This document shows positions 25,626-34,711 of a DNA stretch of 64,000 nucleotides, in pieces. Position numbers and translations under genes: made by a program. Within the stretch, counting starts at the first letter, position 1, and every line of letters starts with the position of its first letter. The notes under the pieces were generated by a model. It did not search any database, had not been told where the DNA came from, and saw only the letters and a list, made by a program, of their open reading frames with translations. Origin of the DNA: SHXO01 sp964523885 (GTDB lineage Bacteria > Pseudomonadota > Gammaproteobacteria > Burkholderiales > SHXO01); assembly GCA_964523885.1 (NCBI GenBank), contig CAZFYX010000109.1, positions 1 to 64,000 on the forward strand, in the 5' to 3' direction.

Positions 25626-26846
25626 ATGACCACTGCAACCACGCCCCTCAGCGGCATTCGCGTGCTCGACCTGAGCCGCATCCTGGCCGGGCCGCTCGCC
25701 ACCCAGACGCTCGCCGACCTGGGTGCCGAGATCATCAAGATCGAGCGCCCGGAGCGCGGCGACGACACCCGCAGCTGGGGCCCGCCCTTCCTCAGGGACG
25801 CCGACGGACGCGACACCACCGACAGCACCTACTTCGCCTGCTGCAACCGCGGCAAGAAGTCGGTGACGCTGGACCTGTCGCGTCCCGAGGGACAGCAGGT
25901 GGTGCGCGACCTCGCCGCGCGGTGCGACGTGCTGGTGGAGAACTACAAGGTGGGCGACCTGGCGCGCTACGGCCTGGACTTTTCCACGCTGCGCGCGCTC
26001 AACCCGCGCCTGGTGTACTGCTCCATCACCGGCTACGGCCAGAGCGGGCCGTACTCGGCCCGTCCCGGCTATGATCCGATCGCGCAGGCGCTGGGCGGGC
26101 TGATGAGCGTGACCGGCGAGCGCGAGGGGCAGCCGCAGCGCGTGGGGGTGGCGCTGATCGACGTGCTCACCGCGACCTATGCGGTGATCTCGATCCTGGC
26201 CGCCCTGCGCCACCGCGACAACACCGGCGAAGGGCAGCACGTCGACCTCGCGCTGCTCGACGTCGGCGTCGCCAGCATGATCAACGTGGCGCAGGCCTAC
26301 CTGTCGGCCGGCCTGGTCGGACGCCGTAACGGCAACGAGCATCCCAGCGTGGTGCCGTCGCAGTCGTTCGCATGCGCCGACGGGACGATCATGCTCGCTG
26401 CCGCCAACGACACGCAGTTCGCGCGGCTGTGCGACGTGCTCGGCTGCGCCGAAGTGGCGCGCGAAGAGCGCTTCCGCACCAATGGCGGGCGCGTGCGCAA
26501 CCGGGATGCGCTCAACGCCTTGCTCAGGCCCATCTTCCTGTCGCGGCCGGTGGCGCACTGGACGGCGGTGATGGTGGAGGCTGGGCTGCCCTGCGGCCCG
26601 GTCAACCGCATCGACCAGGTGTTCGAGGATGCGCAGGTGCAGGCGCGCGGCCTGAAGATCGAGGTCGAGCACCCTGCGGCAGGCGCATTGCCGCTGCTGG
26701 CCAGCCCGATCCGGCTCTCGGCCTCGCCGGTCACCTACGAGCGCGCGCCGCCGCTGCTGGGCGAGCACACCGACGCGGTCCTGCAGGAAGTGCTGGGAAT
26801 GGATGCCGAGGGAATCCGCCGGTTGCGCACCGGGCGTGTGATCTGA
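25626..26846 (+). CDS. CaiB/BaiF-family CoA transferase
   Basis: A 406-residue class III CoA transferase that moves CoA between carboxylic acids through an Asp-linked anhydride. Typical motifs are IRVLDLSRILAGPLATQTLADLGA, IKIERPERGDDTR and the region VALIDVLTATYAV, whose Asp is the catalytic residue. It lies 39 bases after the Bug receptor, a pairing frequent in betaproteobacteria: the receptor captures an organic acid and the transferase activates it. Substrate unknown. Confidence 0.9.
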   Translation: MTTATTPLSGIRVLDLSRILAGPLATQTLADLGAEIIKIERPERGDDTRSWGPPFLRDADGRDTTDSTYFACCNRGKKSVTLDLSRPEGQQVVRDLAARCDVLVENYKVGDLARYGLDFSTLRALNPRLVYCSITGYGQSGPYSARPGYDPIAQALGGLMSVTGEREGQPQRVGVALIDVLTATYAVISILAALRHRDNTGEGQHVDLALLDVGVASMINVAQAYLSAGLVGRRNGNEHPSVVPSQSFACADGTIMLAAANDTQFARLCDVLGCAEVAREERFRTNGGRVRNRDALNALLRPIFLSRPVAHWTAVMVEAGLPCGPVNRIDQVFEDAQVQARGLKIEVEHPAAGALPLLASPIRLSASPVTYERAPPLLGEHTDAVLQEVLGMDAEGIRRLRTGRVI

Positions 26847-26873
26847 TCGCTCGCGAGGCGGCGCGGTGAAGCG

Positions 26874-26895
26874 GGCGGCCGGGCATGCGGCCGCC
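26874..26895. terminator. Stem-loop between convergent genes
   Basis: GGCGGCCG (26874-26881) pairs with CGGCCGCC (26888-26895), 6-base loop, in the 62-base gap between the CoA transferase and the convergent sugar transferase gene. There is no T-tract on either strand, so terminator function is only likely. Confidence 0.4.
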
Positions 26896-26908
26896 GGCCG
26901 CGGCGGCG

Positions 26909-28369
26909 CTAGTAGGCTTGCTTGTCGTTGAAGACGACCAGCACCGTCTTCAGGATGATGACCAGGTCGAGGCGCAGCGACCAGTGGCGCAGGTAGGCCA
27001 GGTCGTGCTCGACGCGCTTCTCCATCTTCTCGACCGTGTCGGTCTCGCCACGGAAGCCGTTCACCTGCGCCCAGCCGGTGAGCCCGGGCTTGACCTTGTG
27101 CCGCACCATGTAGCCGTCGATCAGCTTGCGGTACTGCTCGTTGTGAGCGACCGCGTGCGGGCGCGGTCCGACCACGCTCATGCGCCCCTGCAATACGTTC
27201 ACGAGCTGGGGCAGCTCGTCCAGGGAAGTACGGCGCAGCAGCCTGCCGACGCGCGTGATGCGGGGATCGTGGCGCGTGGCCTGGCGCAGATCCGAACCGT
27301 CCTCGAGCACGGTCATGGTGCGGAACTTGTAGACCACGATCTCCTTGCCGTCCAGGCCGTAGCGACGCTGCTTGAACAGCACCGGCCCGGGCGAGGTCAG
27401 CTTGATCGCGGCCGCGATGAGCAGCATGAGCGGAGACAGGACGACCAGCGATGCGCCCGCGATGACGAAGTCGCTGGCCGTTTTGAGCAGGCCGTTGAAG
27501 CCGGAGAACGGGGTCTCGCAGACTGCGACCACTGGAATGCCGCTGATCGCGTCCACGCGGGCCTGGATCAGGTCGAACATGAAGATGTCGGGCACGAAGT
27601 AGATCGAGGCCGTGGTGTCGCGGAGGTCGTTCAACAGCTGGAGGATGCGGGGCTGCGACGCCATCGGCAGCGTGATGTAAATGAGGTCGACGCGGTTGGC
27701 CTTGACGTGGTGCGCGAGGGTCTCGATCTTGCCCAGCGATGGCACCTCGGCCATCGGCACCCGGCGTTCCGCCCGGCGGTCGTCGAACACGCCCGTCACC
27801 CGGATGCCCAGGAGCGGTGCGTCCTTGATCCGCTGCGCGAGCTTGGCGCCCAGCTCGTTCGCGCCGACGATCACCGCGCTGCGCTGCATGCCTTCCAGCG
27901 CCAGCATGCGGGGCAGCAGATAGGGCATGAGCGCGTGGGCGAAGAACACCGTGGTCGGCACGATGATCCCCCAGGCGAGGAGGACCGGCCGCGGGAACGT
28001 GGCCAGGTAGCCGCTGGCGTAGCCGAAGAACAGCAGGATGACCACCACCACCAGCCAGTTCAGCAGCACCTCGCGCGCCAGTCCCGTGAGGTTGCTGGCC
28101 GCATAGGTCGCACCGGGGAAGGTCAGCGAGAAGACGATCAGCGCCAGGATGAGGTAGGGGCCGTCGAACCGCTCGCCGAAATAGACCGCGCAGCCCAGCA
28201 GCACGCCCACGGCGATGACAGCGTCGAGCGACATGCGCAGGATCGACGGCGGACTCAACGTCCGCCGGATCGGCAGCGAGGCGGTGTCAGTGGCTTGCAC
28301 GAATACGGCGTGCGGCAGGTCGAATCGTTCGGGTCCAGGGGCTGCGGCGCGAGATTCTATCAGCGCCAC
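26909..28369 (-). CDS. Undecaprenyl-phosphate hexose-1-phosphate transferase (WcaJ/ExoY-like)
   Basis: A 486-residue inner-membrane enzyme that puts the first sugar phosphate, usually glucose-1-P, on undecaprenyl phosphate to start exopolysaccharide repeat synthesis. It has about four N-terminal membrane helices (45-160), a CoA-binding-like middle domain (AVIVGANELGAKLAQ), a re-entrant helix near 290 and the catalytic bacterial sugar transferase domain: FKQRRYGLDGKEIVVYKFRTM, RTSLDELPQLVNVLQG, MSVVGPRPHA, VKPGLTGWAQVNGFRG. No other polysaccharide genes adjoin it. The EpsA-type regulator and PEP-CTERM protein 14-19 kb away suggest an Eps system in the genome. Confidence 0.9.
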   Translation of the reverse strand: MALIESRAAAPGPERFDLPHAVFVQATDTASLPIRRTLSPPSILRMSLDAVIAVGVLLGCAVYFGERFDGPYLILALIVFSLTFPGATYAASNLTGLAREVLLNWLVVVVILLFFGYASGYLATFPRPVLLAWGIIVPTTVFFAHALMPYLLPRMLALEGMQRSAVIVGANELGAKLAQRIKDAPLLGIRVTGVFDDRRAERRVPMAEVPSLGKIETLAHHVKANRVDLIYITLPMASQPRILQLLNDLRDTTASIYFVPDIFMFDLIQARVDAISGIPVVAVCETPFSGFNGLLKTASDFVIAGASLVVLSPLMLLIAAAIKLTSPGPVLFKQRRYGLDGKEIVVYKFRTMTVLEDGSDLRQATRHDPRITRVGRLLRRTSLDELPQLVNVLQGRMSVVGPRPHAVAHNEQYRKLIDGYMVRHKVKPGLTGWAQVNGFRGETDTVEKMEKRVEHDLAYLRHWSLRLDLVIILKTVLVVFNDKQAY

Positions 28370-28537
28370 CCGGCAGATGACGTTACCGCATTCCCGGATG
28401 TTCTATGCAGATTTGTTAAGCAAGAAGCAGGCAGGACTGCGCGCGGGAAGATTTCCCGATCCGAGTCGACCCCTCGCAGCCTCGCGCCAGCCAGGCACCG
28501 CAGGCGGGCGTATGGCTGGACGAGGGGAGAACCAGGC

Positions 28538-28822
28538 TCAGCGCACCGTGCAGCAGTCGATCAGCTTCCAGGCCTCATCCAGAGTGAATCGCCAGGCGGG
28601 CTGGTCGGGGTCGAAGCCCCGGCCGAGGTGCCCTTCGAGCTTCGCGCGGAGCAGGCGCTTCGCCTGGCCCGTACCGGTCACCGACAGCCAATGCTGGGGG
28701 CTGTGCCCCTCCTGCTTGCAGTCGATCTGCATGGATGCACACACCAGCCCCTGCTCACGCAGCAGACTGACCAGTGCCAGATAGAGCTGCAGATCGTCGG
28801 GCAGGTAGGACTGGCTTTGCAT
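28538..28822 (-). CDS. Small hypothetical protein
   Basis: A 94-residue cytoplasmic protein starting MQSQSYLPDDLQLYLALVSL, with AGGGAG 8 bases before this ATG; an upstream in-frame ATG at 28861 lacks one. The composition looks like a folded domain (WLSVTGTGQAKRLLRAKLEG, PAWRFTLDEAWKLIDCCTVR). I do not recognise the family. It reads towards the sugar transferase gene, 168 bases upstream of it. Confidence 0.55.
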   Translation of the reverse strand: MQSQSYLPDDLQLYLALVSLLREQGLVCASMQIDCKQEGHSPQHWLSVTGTGQAKRLLRAKLEGHLGRGFDPDQPAWRFTLDEAWKLIDCCTVR

Positions 28823-28975
28823 TGCTGCGGCTCCCTGGCTTTGCGCCAGGATGCGCAGCAATGCCGATGCCGATCAGGCATCGCCGCAGGCAGGAATATG
28901 CCGATGGAACAACAAGTTCGCGTAGTGCGAGGTTCGCAGCGCGCGGTGCGGTCGCCGCCGCGCGCAACGTCGCCG

Positions 28976-29284
28976 TCAGGAGACGGATGCGCTGGGGCGT
29001 TTCTGCGCGGTGGTCTGCGCCATGCTCAGCATGGCATGGGCAAGCTCCATGAAGTTCACGCGGCTGAGTCCGCTCGCCAGCAGGGCGGCGAACACGCCAT
29101 CTACCTGGGGCAGGTTCTCCCGCAATTCGTCGTAGATGAAGTCGGACATGCGCGGAAGCGCCTCTTCGAAGCCCCTCCGGAGCAGCCGGCGTGCTTCCTC
29201 CTGCAGCCGTGCGAGCCGGTCCGGATCGCTGTCCAGCCAAGACATGATGAGGAATGTTTCGCGATTACTCAGAGTACAGGCCAT
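28976..29284 (-). CDS. Small helical hypothetical protein
   Basis: A 102-residue protein, almost entirely alpha-helical with heptad-like Leu spacing (RLARLQEEARRLLRRGFEEAL, then MSDFIYDELRENLP). No signal peptide. An internal ATG at 29245 (MSWLDSDPD) is an alternative start. It is upstream of, and co-oriented with, the 94-residue gene; the 153-base gap between them has no clear terminator, so both may form one transcript. Function unknown. Confidence 0.5.
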   Translation of the reverse strand: MACTLSNRETFLIMSWLDSDPDRLARLQEEARRLLRRGFEEALPRMSDFIYDELRENLPQVDGVFAALLASGLSRVNFMELAHAMLSMAQTTAQKRPSASVS

Positions 29285-29436
29285 GTACGCGCCCCTGCAT
29301 GAAGCTGGTGAGAGAGATTAACGCAAGAATCGTTCTAGAATGATTGCAGCGCGGCCTCCGCGTATTGATGTAGGGCAATCCCCGGTATTCTGGATACCCG
29401 TGGCATTTGCGCATTCAATCTACCGAGCGCCTGACC

Positions 29437-29640
29437 ATGCTTGACGTCTGGATCGTATACGACAGCCCATCCGATTTTCCCGGATCCTTCGTTGCGCGCC
29501 GCTTCGAGTTCAACAAGCCCACGGAAGACGTCCTTACCGCGCCCACGCTCGACCAGCTCCACCGGCTGCTCCCGTCCGGACTCGTCCGGCTCGAGCGCAA
29601 CCCGCACGACCAGCCGCACATCGTCGAGGTGTGGGTCTGA
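29437..29640 (+). CDS. 67-residue conserved-looking hypothetical protein
   Basis: Starts MLDVWIVYDSPSDFPGSFVA and ends PHDQPHIVEVWV. It looks like a small beta-rich cytoplasmic domain. An upstream in-frame ATG-like start (29407) would add ten residues. No ribosome site is clear. Codon use and G/C at third positions match neighbouring genes. Function unknown. Confidence 0.5.
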   Translation: MLDVWIVYDSPSDFPGSFVARRFEFNKPTEDVLTAPTLDQLHRLLPSGLVRLERNPHDQPHIVEVWV

Positions 29641-29786
29641 CGAGCGCGGCGGGGCCGCCGTCGCGGTCCCTCCCCGGCGCAATGTGTGCTTTGCCTCGCA
29701 GGCGATGCCTGCCTGCCGCCGGCGACTCGACGCGGTGCCGCGGCTGGTTTCGGATCATCCGCGGCCACACCCCCCGCTCCCCGGCA

Positions 29787-29814
29787 TTGCGGAATTGTCA
29801 CACAATGTGAGAAT
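29787..29814 (+). promoter_or_regulatory. Candidate promoter with palindrome upstream of gspG
   Basis: TTGCGG (29787-29792) and GAGAAT (29809-29814) are 16 bases apart, with the 13-base palindrome TCACA-CAA-TGTGA (29798-29810) in the spacer, about 80 bases before the gspG start. It could be an operator for the secretion operon. The surrounding gap 29641-29892 shows no gene. Confidence 0.3.
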
Positions 29815-29892
29815 ACGGTGCGTAACAGCCCGTTCAAACCCGGGTTGTACAATCACCGATTGCCCTGTTCCGACACGCTTGTTGGATCGCTA

Positions 29893-30342
29893 ATGAGACC
29901 GAACGCTCCCGCCTCCATCGCTGCGCACATGTCTGCTGCCGACAACAAGGGCTTCACGCTGCTCGAACTGCTGGTGGTGATCGTGATCATCGGGCTGCTG
30001 GCCGGGTACGTCGCGCCCCGCTACTTCGCCCAGGAGGGCAAGTCGAAAATCCAGGTGGCCCGCGCGCAGATCGATTCGTTCGAGAAGGCGCTGGACCAGT
30101 ATCGCCTCGACACCGGCCACTACCCCACCACCGAGCAGGGGCTCGCCGCACTGAACACCCGCCCGAACGACGAGGCGAAGTGGGGCGGGCCCTACCTGCG
30201 CAAGGCCGTCCCCAACGATCCGTGGGACCGGCCCTACATCTACCGGCAGCCGGGCGAGAAGGGGGAGTACGACCTCATCTCGATGGGCAAGGACGGCCAG
30301 CCGGGCGGCTCGGGCGAGGACGGAGACATCAGCGCCTTCTAG
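29893..30342 (+). CDS. gspG: Major pseudopilin GspG
   Basis: A 149-residue type II secretion pseudopilin. The prepilin peptidase site is NKG^FTLLELLVVIVIIGLLAG, with Glu at mature position 5. The C-terminal part has the GspG signature YPTTEQGLAAL and the calcium-loop region with DPWDRPYIY. The leader is 20 residues from ATG 29893, or 8 from ATG 29929. It opens the secretion operon, 10 bases before gspF. No prepilin peptidase is encoded in the window. Unlike the two later pseudopilin genes, no hairpin surrounds its leader codons. Confidence 0.93.
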   Translation: MRPNAPASIAAHMSAADNKGFTLLELLVVIVIIGLLAGYVAPRYFAQEGKSKIQVARAQIDSFEKALDQYRLDTGHYPTTEQGLAALNTRPNDEAKWGGPYLRKAVPNDPWDRPYIYRQPGEKGEYDLISMGKDGQPGGSGEDGDISAF

Positions 30343-30352
30343 CGCCCGCGCG

Positions 30353-31540
30353 ATGAGGTATTCAGTCAAAGCCGTCAAGACCGGGGGAGCAGTCATCTCG
30401 CTGTCCCTCGACGCACGCGATGACCGTGATGCGAACGAGCAGGCGCAGGCGCAGGGCTACATCGTCCTCGGGGTGCGGCGCACCGGCAGCATCGGCCTGC
30501 CCAGCGGCGGCGGGCGCTTTCCGCTCGTCCTGTTCACCCAGGAACTGCTTGCGCTGCTCAACTCCGGGATCAGCCTGGTCGAAGCGCTCGAAACGCTCGC
30601 GGAGAAGGAGTCGCGCCCCAGCACGGCCCGCGTCCTCGCCGGCCTGGTGGAGCGCCTGCGCGAGGGACAGTCGCTGTCCAATGCGCTGCAGGTGTTTCCC
30701 GATGCGTTCCCCGACCTCTATGTCGCCACCGTGCGCGCCAGCGAGCGCACCGGCAACCTCTCCGAGGCGCTCCAGCGCTTCGTCGCCTACCAGACCCAGC
30801 TCGATGCGGTGAAGAAGCACCTGATCAGCGCCTCGATCTACCCGGTGATCCTGATGTCGGTGGGCGGCCTGGTGAGCCTGTTCCTCCTCGGCTACGTCGT
30901 GCCGCGCTTCTCGCACATCTACGAGGACATGGGCGGCACCGACATGCCCTGGCTCACGCAGCTGCTGATGGCGTGGGGCAAGGTCGTCGAGGCCCACGGC
31001 GGCGTGCTGCTGGTGGCGCTGATCGCGGCGATCGTGTCGCTGGTGCTGTGGCTGCGTCGTCCGAGCGCCCGCCGGCTAATCGCCCGGCAGCTGATGCGCA
31101 TTCCCGCGCTCGGAGAGCGGGTGCGCATCTACCAGCTCACGCGCTTCTACCGGACCATGGGAATGCTGCTGATGGGTGGCACGCCCGCCGCGCACGCCCT
31201 GGCGATGGTGTCGGGCCTGCTCGATGAAGAGCTGCGCGGGCGCCTGGACGCGGCGCTGCGCCGCATCCGCGAGGGCCAGCCGATGTCGGTGTCGCTCGAC
31301 GCGCACGGGTTGACCACGCCGGTGGCTTTGCGCATGCTGCGCGTGGGAGAGCGCACCGGAATGATGGGCGACATGATGGAGCGCACCGCGGCCTTCCACG
31401 AAGAGGAGCTGAGCCGCTGGGTGGAGCGCTTCACCCGCACCTTCGAGCCGATCCTGATGGCAGTGATCGGCGTCGTGATCGGCGGCATCGTCCTGCTGAT
31501 GTACTTTCCGATCTTCGAACTCGCCGGGAGCATCCATTGA
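30353..31540 (+). CDS. gspF: Type II secretion inner-membrane protein GspF
   Basis: A 395-residue platform protein with two homologous T2SF domains (about 55-185 and 260-390), three membrane helices, and motifs LLALLNSGISLVEALETLAE, ASERTGNLSEAL and the repeat version VGERTGMMGDMM. It couples the GspE ATPase to pseudopilus assembly. It overlaps the gspE TTG start by four bases (TTGA). Confidence 0.92.
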   Translation: MRYSVKAVKTGGAVISLSLDARDDRDANEQAQAQGYIVLGVRRTGSIGLPSGGGRFPLVLFTQELLALLNSGISLVEALETLAEKESRPSTARVLAGLVERLREGQSLSNALQVFPDAFPDLYVATVRASERTGNLSEALQRFVAYQTQLDAVKKHLISASIYPVILMSVGGLVSLFLLGYVVPRFSHIYEDMGGTDMPWLTQLLMAWGKVVEAHGGVLLVALIAAIVSLVLWLRRPSARRLIARQLMRIPALGERVRIYQLTRFYRTMGMLLMGGTPAAHALAMVSGLLDEELRGRLDAALRRIREGQPMSVSLDAHGLTTPVALRMLRVGERTGMMGDMMERTAAFHEEELSRWVERFTRTFEPILMAVIGVVIGGIVLLMYFPIFELAGSIH

Positions 31541-33228
31541 ATCCGCGCGACCTCAATTCGGCCTCCCTGCTGCTGCCCGAGGACATCGAGCGCGCCCGCG
31601 CGATCGCGCGCTCGAGCGGCAAGTCCGTGGTGGATGTGCTGGAGGACCAGCTGGGCCTGCCCGCCGAGCAGTTCGTGCACGCGCTGGGGGCGACGCTGGG
31701 CTACGACGTGATCAGCATGGGCGAGCTCGACCAGCTGATGCCGGCCTTCGACCTGCTCTCCTATCCCGAGGCACTGTCCCACGCGTGCGTACTGCTGCGC
31801 AGCGAGAGCGACGGCCTCCTGCTGGTGTTCGGCGATCCCTTCAACCCGAACGTGCGCCCGTGGGCGGAAGAGCGGATCCCGCAGCTGTTCCATTGGCGGC
31901 TGGCGCATGCCAGCGAGGTATCGGCGTACCTCGCCCGGCATGGCGAGAGCATGCGGGCGATGGACTCCATCCTCGACGAAGCCGCGCGCGACGAGGTCGG
32001 CCGCGGCAAGCTCGAGGAGCTGTCGCTCAAGGCGATCAGCGAACACGACAGCCCGGTGGTGCGGCTGGTGCACTCCACCCTCTACGATGCCCTGAAGGCC
32101 GGGGCGAGCGACATCCACCTCGAGACCACCGCCTCGCAGCTGGTGATCAAGTACCGGCTGGACGGCGTGCTGAGCATGGTGGGCACGGCCAACGGGCTGG
32201 AGATGGCCGAGCAGGTCATCTCGCGCATCAAGGTGATGGCCGAGCTCGACATCGCCGAGCGACGCGTGCCCCAGGACGGCCGCTGCAAGGTGCTGGCGCA
32301 GGGCCGGGAGATCGACTTCCGCGTCTCCATCATGCCCAGCATCTTCGGCGAGGACGCGGTGCTGCGGATCCTCGACAAGCAGAGCCTGGCCGACCACGTG
32401 AAGGGGCTGTCCCTCGACGCGCTGGGCTTCGACGACGCCTCCGCCCTGACCCTGCGCCGCCTCGCGGCAGAGCCCTACGGGATGCTGCTGGTCACCGGGC
32501 CCACCGGCAGCGGCAAGACCACCACGCTGTACGCGTCGATCACCGAGATCAACCACGGCTTCGACAAGCTGATCACCATCGAGGACCCGGTCGAGTACCA
32601 GCTGCCCGGGGTGCTGCAGATCCCGGTCAACGAGAAGAAGGGCCTGACCTTCGCGCGCGGCCTGCGCTCGATCCTGCGGCACGATCCGGACAAGATCATG
32701 GTGGGCGAGATCCGCGATCCGGAGACCGCCCAGATCGCGGTGCAGGCGGCGCTCACCGGCCACCTCGTGTTCACCACCGTCCACGCCAACAACGTGTTCG
32801 ACGTGATCGGCCGCTTCATGCACATGGGCGTCGACCCGTACAGCTTCGTGTCGGCGCTCAACGGCATCGCCGCGCAGCGGCTGGTGCGCATCAACTGCTC
32901 GCATTGCGCCCACGACGTGGATGCCGATGAAGCGTTGCTCGCCGAATCGGGCCTGACGAGCGATCAGGTGCGCGGCTGGCGGCTGCGCGCCGGCCGGGGC
33001 TGCGGGCATTGCCGGGGCACCGGCTTCCGCGGGCGCCGGGCGATCGCCGAGATCCTGGTGCTCAACGACGAGATCCGCGAGCTGATCGTCACCCGCGAGC
33101 CGATCCGCAAGGTGAAGGAGGCCGCCCGCCGCACCGGGACCCGGTTCCTGCGCGAATCCGCGCTCGAGGTGGTCATGCGCGGCGATACCAGCCTGCAGGA
33201 AATCAACCGGGTGACGTTAGTGGGATAG
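31537..33228 (+). CDS. gspE: Type II secretion assembly ATPase GspE
   Basis: A 563-residue hexameric ATPase. An N-terminal GspE_N domain precedes the core with Walker A GPTGSGKTTT (Lys327), Asp box ITIEDPVEYQLPG, Walker B region DKIMVGEIRDPETA and His box GHLVFTTVHANN. A zinc-binding insertion has the Cys pairs CSHC and CGHC. Start is TTG, overlapping the gspF stop. It drives pseudopilin polymerisation. Confidence 0.93.
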   Translation: MNPRDLNSASLLLPEDIERARAIARSSGKSVVDVLEDQLGLPAEQFVHALGATLGYDVISMGELDQLMPAFDLLSYPEALSHACVLLRSESDGLLLVFGDPFNPNVRPWAEERIPQLFHWRLAHASEVSAYLARHGESMRAMDSILDEAARDEVGRGKLEELSLKAISEHDSPVVRLVHSTLYDALKAGASDIHLETTASQLVIKYRLDGVLSMVGTANGLEMAEQVISRIKVMAELDIAERRVPQDGRCKVLAQGREIDFRVSIMPSIFGEDAVLRILDKQSLADHVKGLSLDALGFDDASALTLRRLAAEPYGMLLVTGPTGSGKTTTLYASITEINHGFDKLITIEDPVEYQLPGVLQIPVNEKKGLTFARGLRSILRHDPDKIMVGEIRDPETAQIAVQAALTGHLVFTTVHANNVFDVIGRFMHMGVDPYSFVSALNGIAAQRLVRINCSHCAHDVDADEALLAESGLTSDQVRGWRLRAGRGCGHCRGTGFRGRRAIAEILVLNDEIRELIVTREPIRKVKEAARRTGTRFLRESALEVVMRGDTSLQEINRVTLVG

Positions 33229-33241
33229 CCCTCGCGACCTG

Positions 33242-33262
33242 CCTGCCCGCGGGGCGGGCGGG
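33242..33262. other. GC stem-loop in the gspE-pilM gap
   Basis: CCTGCCCGC (33242-33250) pairs with GCGGGCGGG (33254-33262) with one G-U pair and a 3-base loop. It lies 14 bases after the gspE stop in a 126-base gap inside the operon and has no T-tract. It may act in RNA processing or be a repeat remnant. Confidence 0.45.
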
Positions 33263-33354
33263 TCGAAACAGCATGAGCCCGCCGGTGCGCTTCCAGGCGG
33301 GCGGCGACCGGACCGCGTCGCCCGGTGCATGACCAGCCCAGGATCCAATAATCC

Positions 33355-34161
33355 GTGTTCCAGCAACTCCACGTTGTCCTGCGGCCTGCCGAAGTGCAGG
33401 TGCGTCGATCCGGCCTCCTGCGGGGGCGGGGCGGGGAGGTGCGCGCGTTTGCGGTGCCCCGCGGGCGAGGCGACGGGGGCGAGCCCTGGCGGGCCGTCGT
33501 GCAGCGCCTGGCCGAGGTGCTCGCGGAACAGGGGGGCGGGTCCGGCTCGCTGCACGTGGTGGTCTCGGACCACTTCGCACGCTATGCCATCGTGCCCTGG
33601 AGCCCGGATGTGGTGACGGATTCCGAGCGCGCGGCGCTGGCCCGGATCAGCCTGTCGGAAGTGTTCGGGGCCGCCGCGGACGGCTGGGTCGTCGCCCTGG
33701 ACGAACCGCCTGCAGGCAGCCCCTGCCTCGCGTGCGGCATCGACCGGGCCATGTTCCAGGCGCTGAAGGACCTGGGCAGCGCCCTGCGGATGCGCCTGGC
33801 ATCCGTGACCCCGGCGCTGGTGACCCGGATCAACCGGCATCGCCGCGCGCTGAGCGCACCCACGTTGTGCGTGGCCAGCGTGGAACCAGACCGGCTGACC
33901 CTCGCCTTCCGCCAGGGCGGTGCATGGCTGGCGGTGCGCAGCCGCCGCGTGGACGGGCAGGCGGTCGAGGGCCTGGCGGCCGCGCTCAGGCAGGAGGCGG
34001 CGGCTGGCGGGGTGACAGGCGGCGGTACGCTCTACCTGGTGGGCGAAGGCGTCGGCGCGCTCCCGGCGTTCACCCTGCCGGAATGGAACATCGAGCGCCT
34101 GGAGGAGGGCGTCGTCTCCCGCATCCGGGAGAACGCGCTCGTCCCGGTGCAGTCGAACTAG
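33355..34161 (+). CDS. PilM/GspL-like assembly protein
   Basis: A 268-residue cytoplasmic protein. The actin-like fold of PilM/GspL is suggested by the alternating strands near LHVVVSDHFARYAIVPW and by its place directly before PilN-, PilO- and PilP-like genes. It lacks a membrane helix, unlike GspL. GTG start with no clear ribosome site. It would bind the cytoplasmic tail of the PilN-like protein and link it to the ATPase. Assigned mostly by gene order. Confidence 0.65.
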   Translation: MFQQLHVVLRPAEVQVRRSGLLRGRGGEVRAFAVPRGRGDGGEPWRAVVQRLAEVLAEQGGGSGSLHVVVSDHFARYAIVPWSPDVVTDSERAALARISLSEVFGAAADGWVVALDEPPAGSPCLACGIDRAMFQALKDLGSALRMRLASVTPALVTRINRHRRALSAPTLCVASVEPDRLTLAFRQGGAWLAVRSRRVDGQAVEGLAAALRQEAAAGGVTGGGTLYLVGEGVGALPAFTLPEWNIERLEEGVVSRIRENALVPVQSN

Positions 34162-34165
34162 CGGC

Positions 34166-34711
34166 ATGGCTCACGTCTCTCCCATCACCCTCGATTTCGT
34201 TCGTCCCAACGTCCGCGGCGCGCGGCTGGGCAGCATCCTGCTCGTGCTCGGGCTGGTCGTCGCCGTCGTGATCGCCGAGATGCATCGCGAGGCGGCCGCG
34301 GAAGTGGCCACGCGGCAGGAGCGCCTGGACGAGCTGCAGCGCATGCTGCGGCGCTCGATGCCCCAGATCGCGGGGAAGGAATCCGACAGCCCGGTCGTGC
34401 GCGAGCAGGTCAAGCGCGCCAACGCAGTGCTGGCGCAGATGAACGTGCCGTGGGGCGAGCTGTTCGCCGCGGTCGAGTCGGCCCAGAGTGACAGCGTGGC
34501 CGTGCTGTCGGTGCAGCCGGACCCGCGCGCCCAGGTCATCGCCCTGGGCGGCATGGCGCGCAACCTCGATGCGGTGCTGGCCTACATGACGCGGCTGGAG
34601 GCCACGCCCCGGCTGGTCGACGTGGTGCTCGCCAGCCACGAGGTGAAGGTGAAGGAGCCGGGCCAGCCGGTGGAGTTCGCCCTCACCGCGCACTGGGTGG
34701 CCGACCGATGA
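34166..34711 (+). CDS. PilN-like inner-membrane assembly protein
   Basis: A 181-residue bitopic protein. The short cytoplasmic tail ITLDFVRPNVR resembles the PilN motif that docks on PilM. One membrane helix (LGSILLVLGLVVAVVIAEM) is followed by a coiled coil and a periplasmic ferredoxin-like domain. Four bases after the PilM-like gene; its end overlaps the next start by ATGA. Confidence 0.75.
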   Translation: MAHVSPITLDFVRPNVRGARLGSILLVLGLVVAVVIAEMHREAAAEVATRQERLDELQRMLRRSMPQIAGKESDSPVVREQVKRANAVLAQMNVPWGELFAAVESAQSDSVAVLSVQPDPRAQVIALGGMARNLDAVLAYMTRLEATPRLVDVVLASHEVKVKEPGQPVEFALTAHWVADR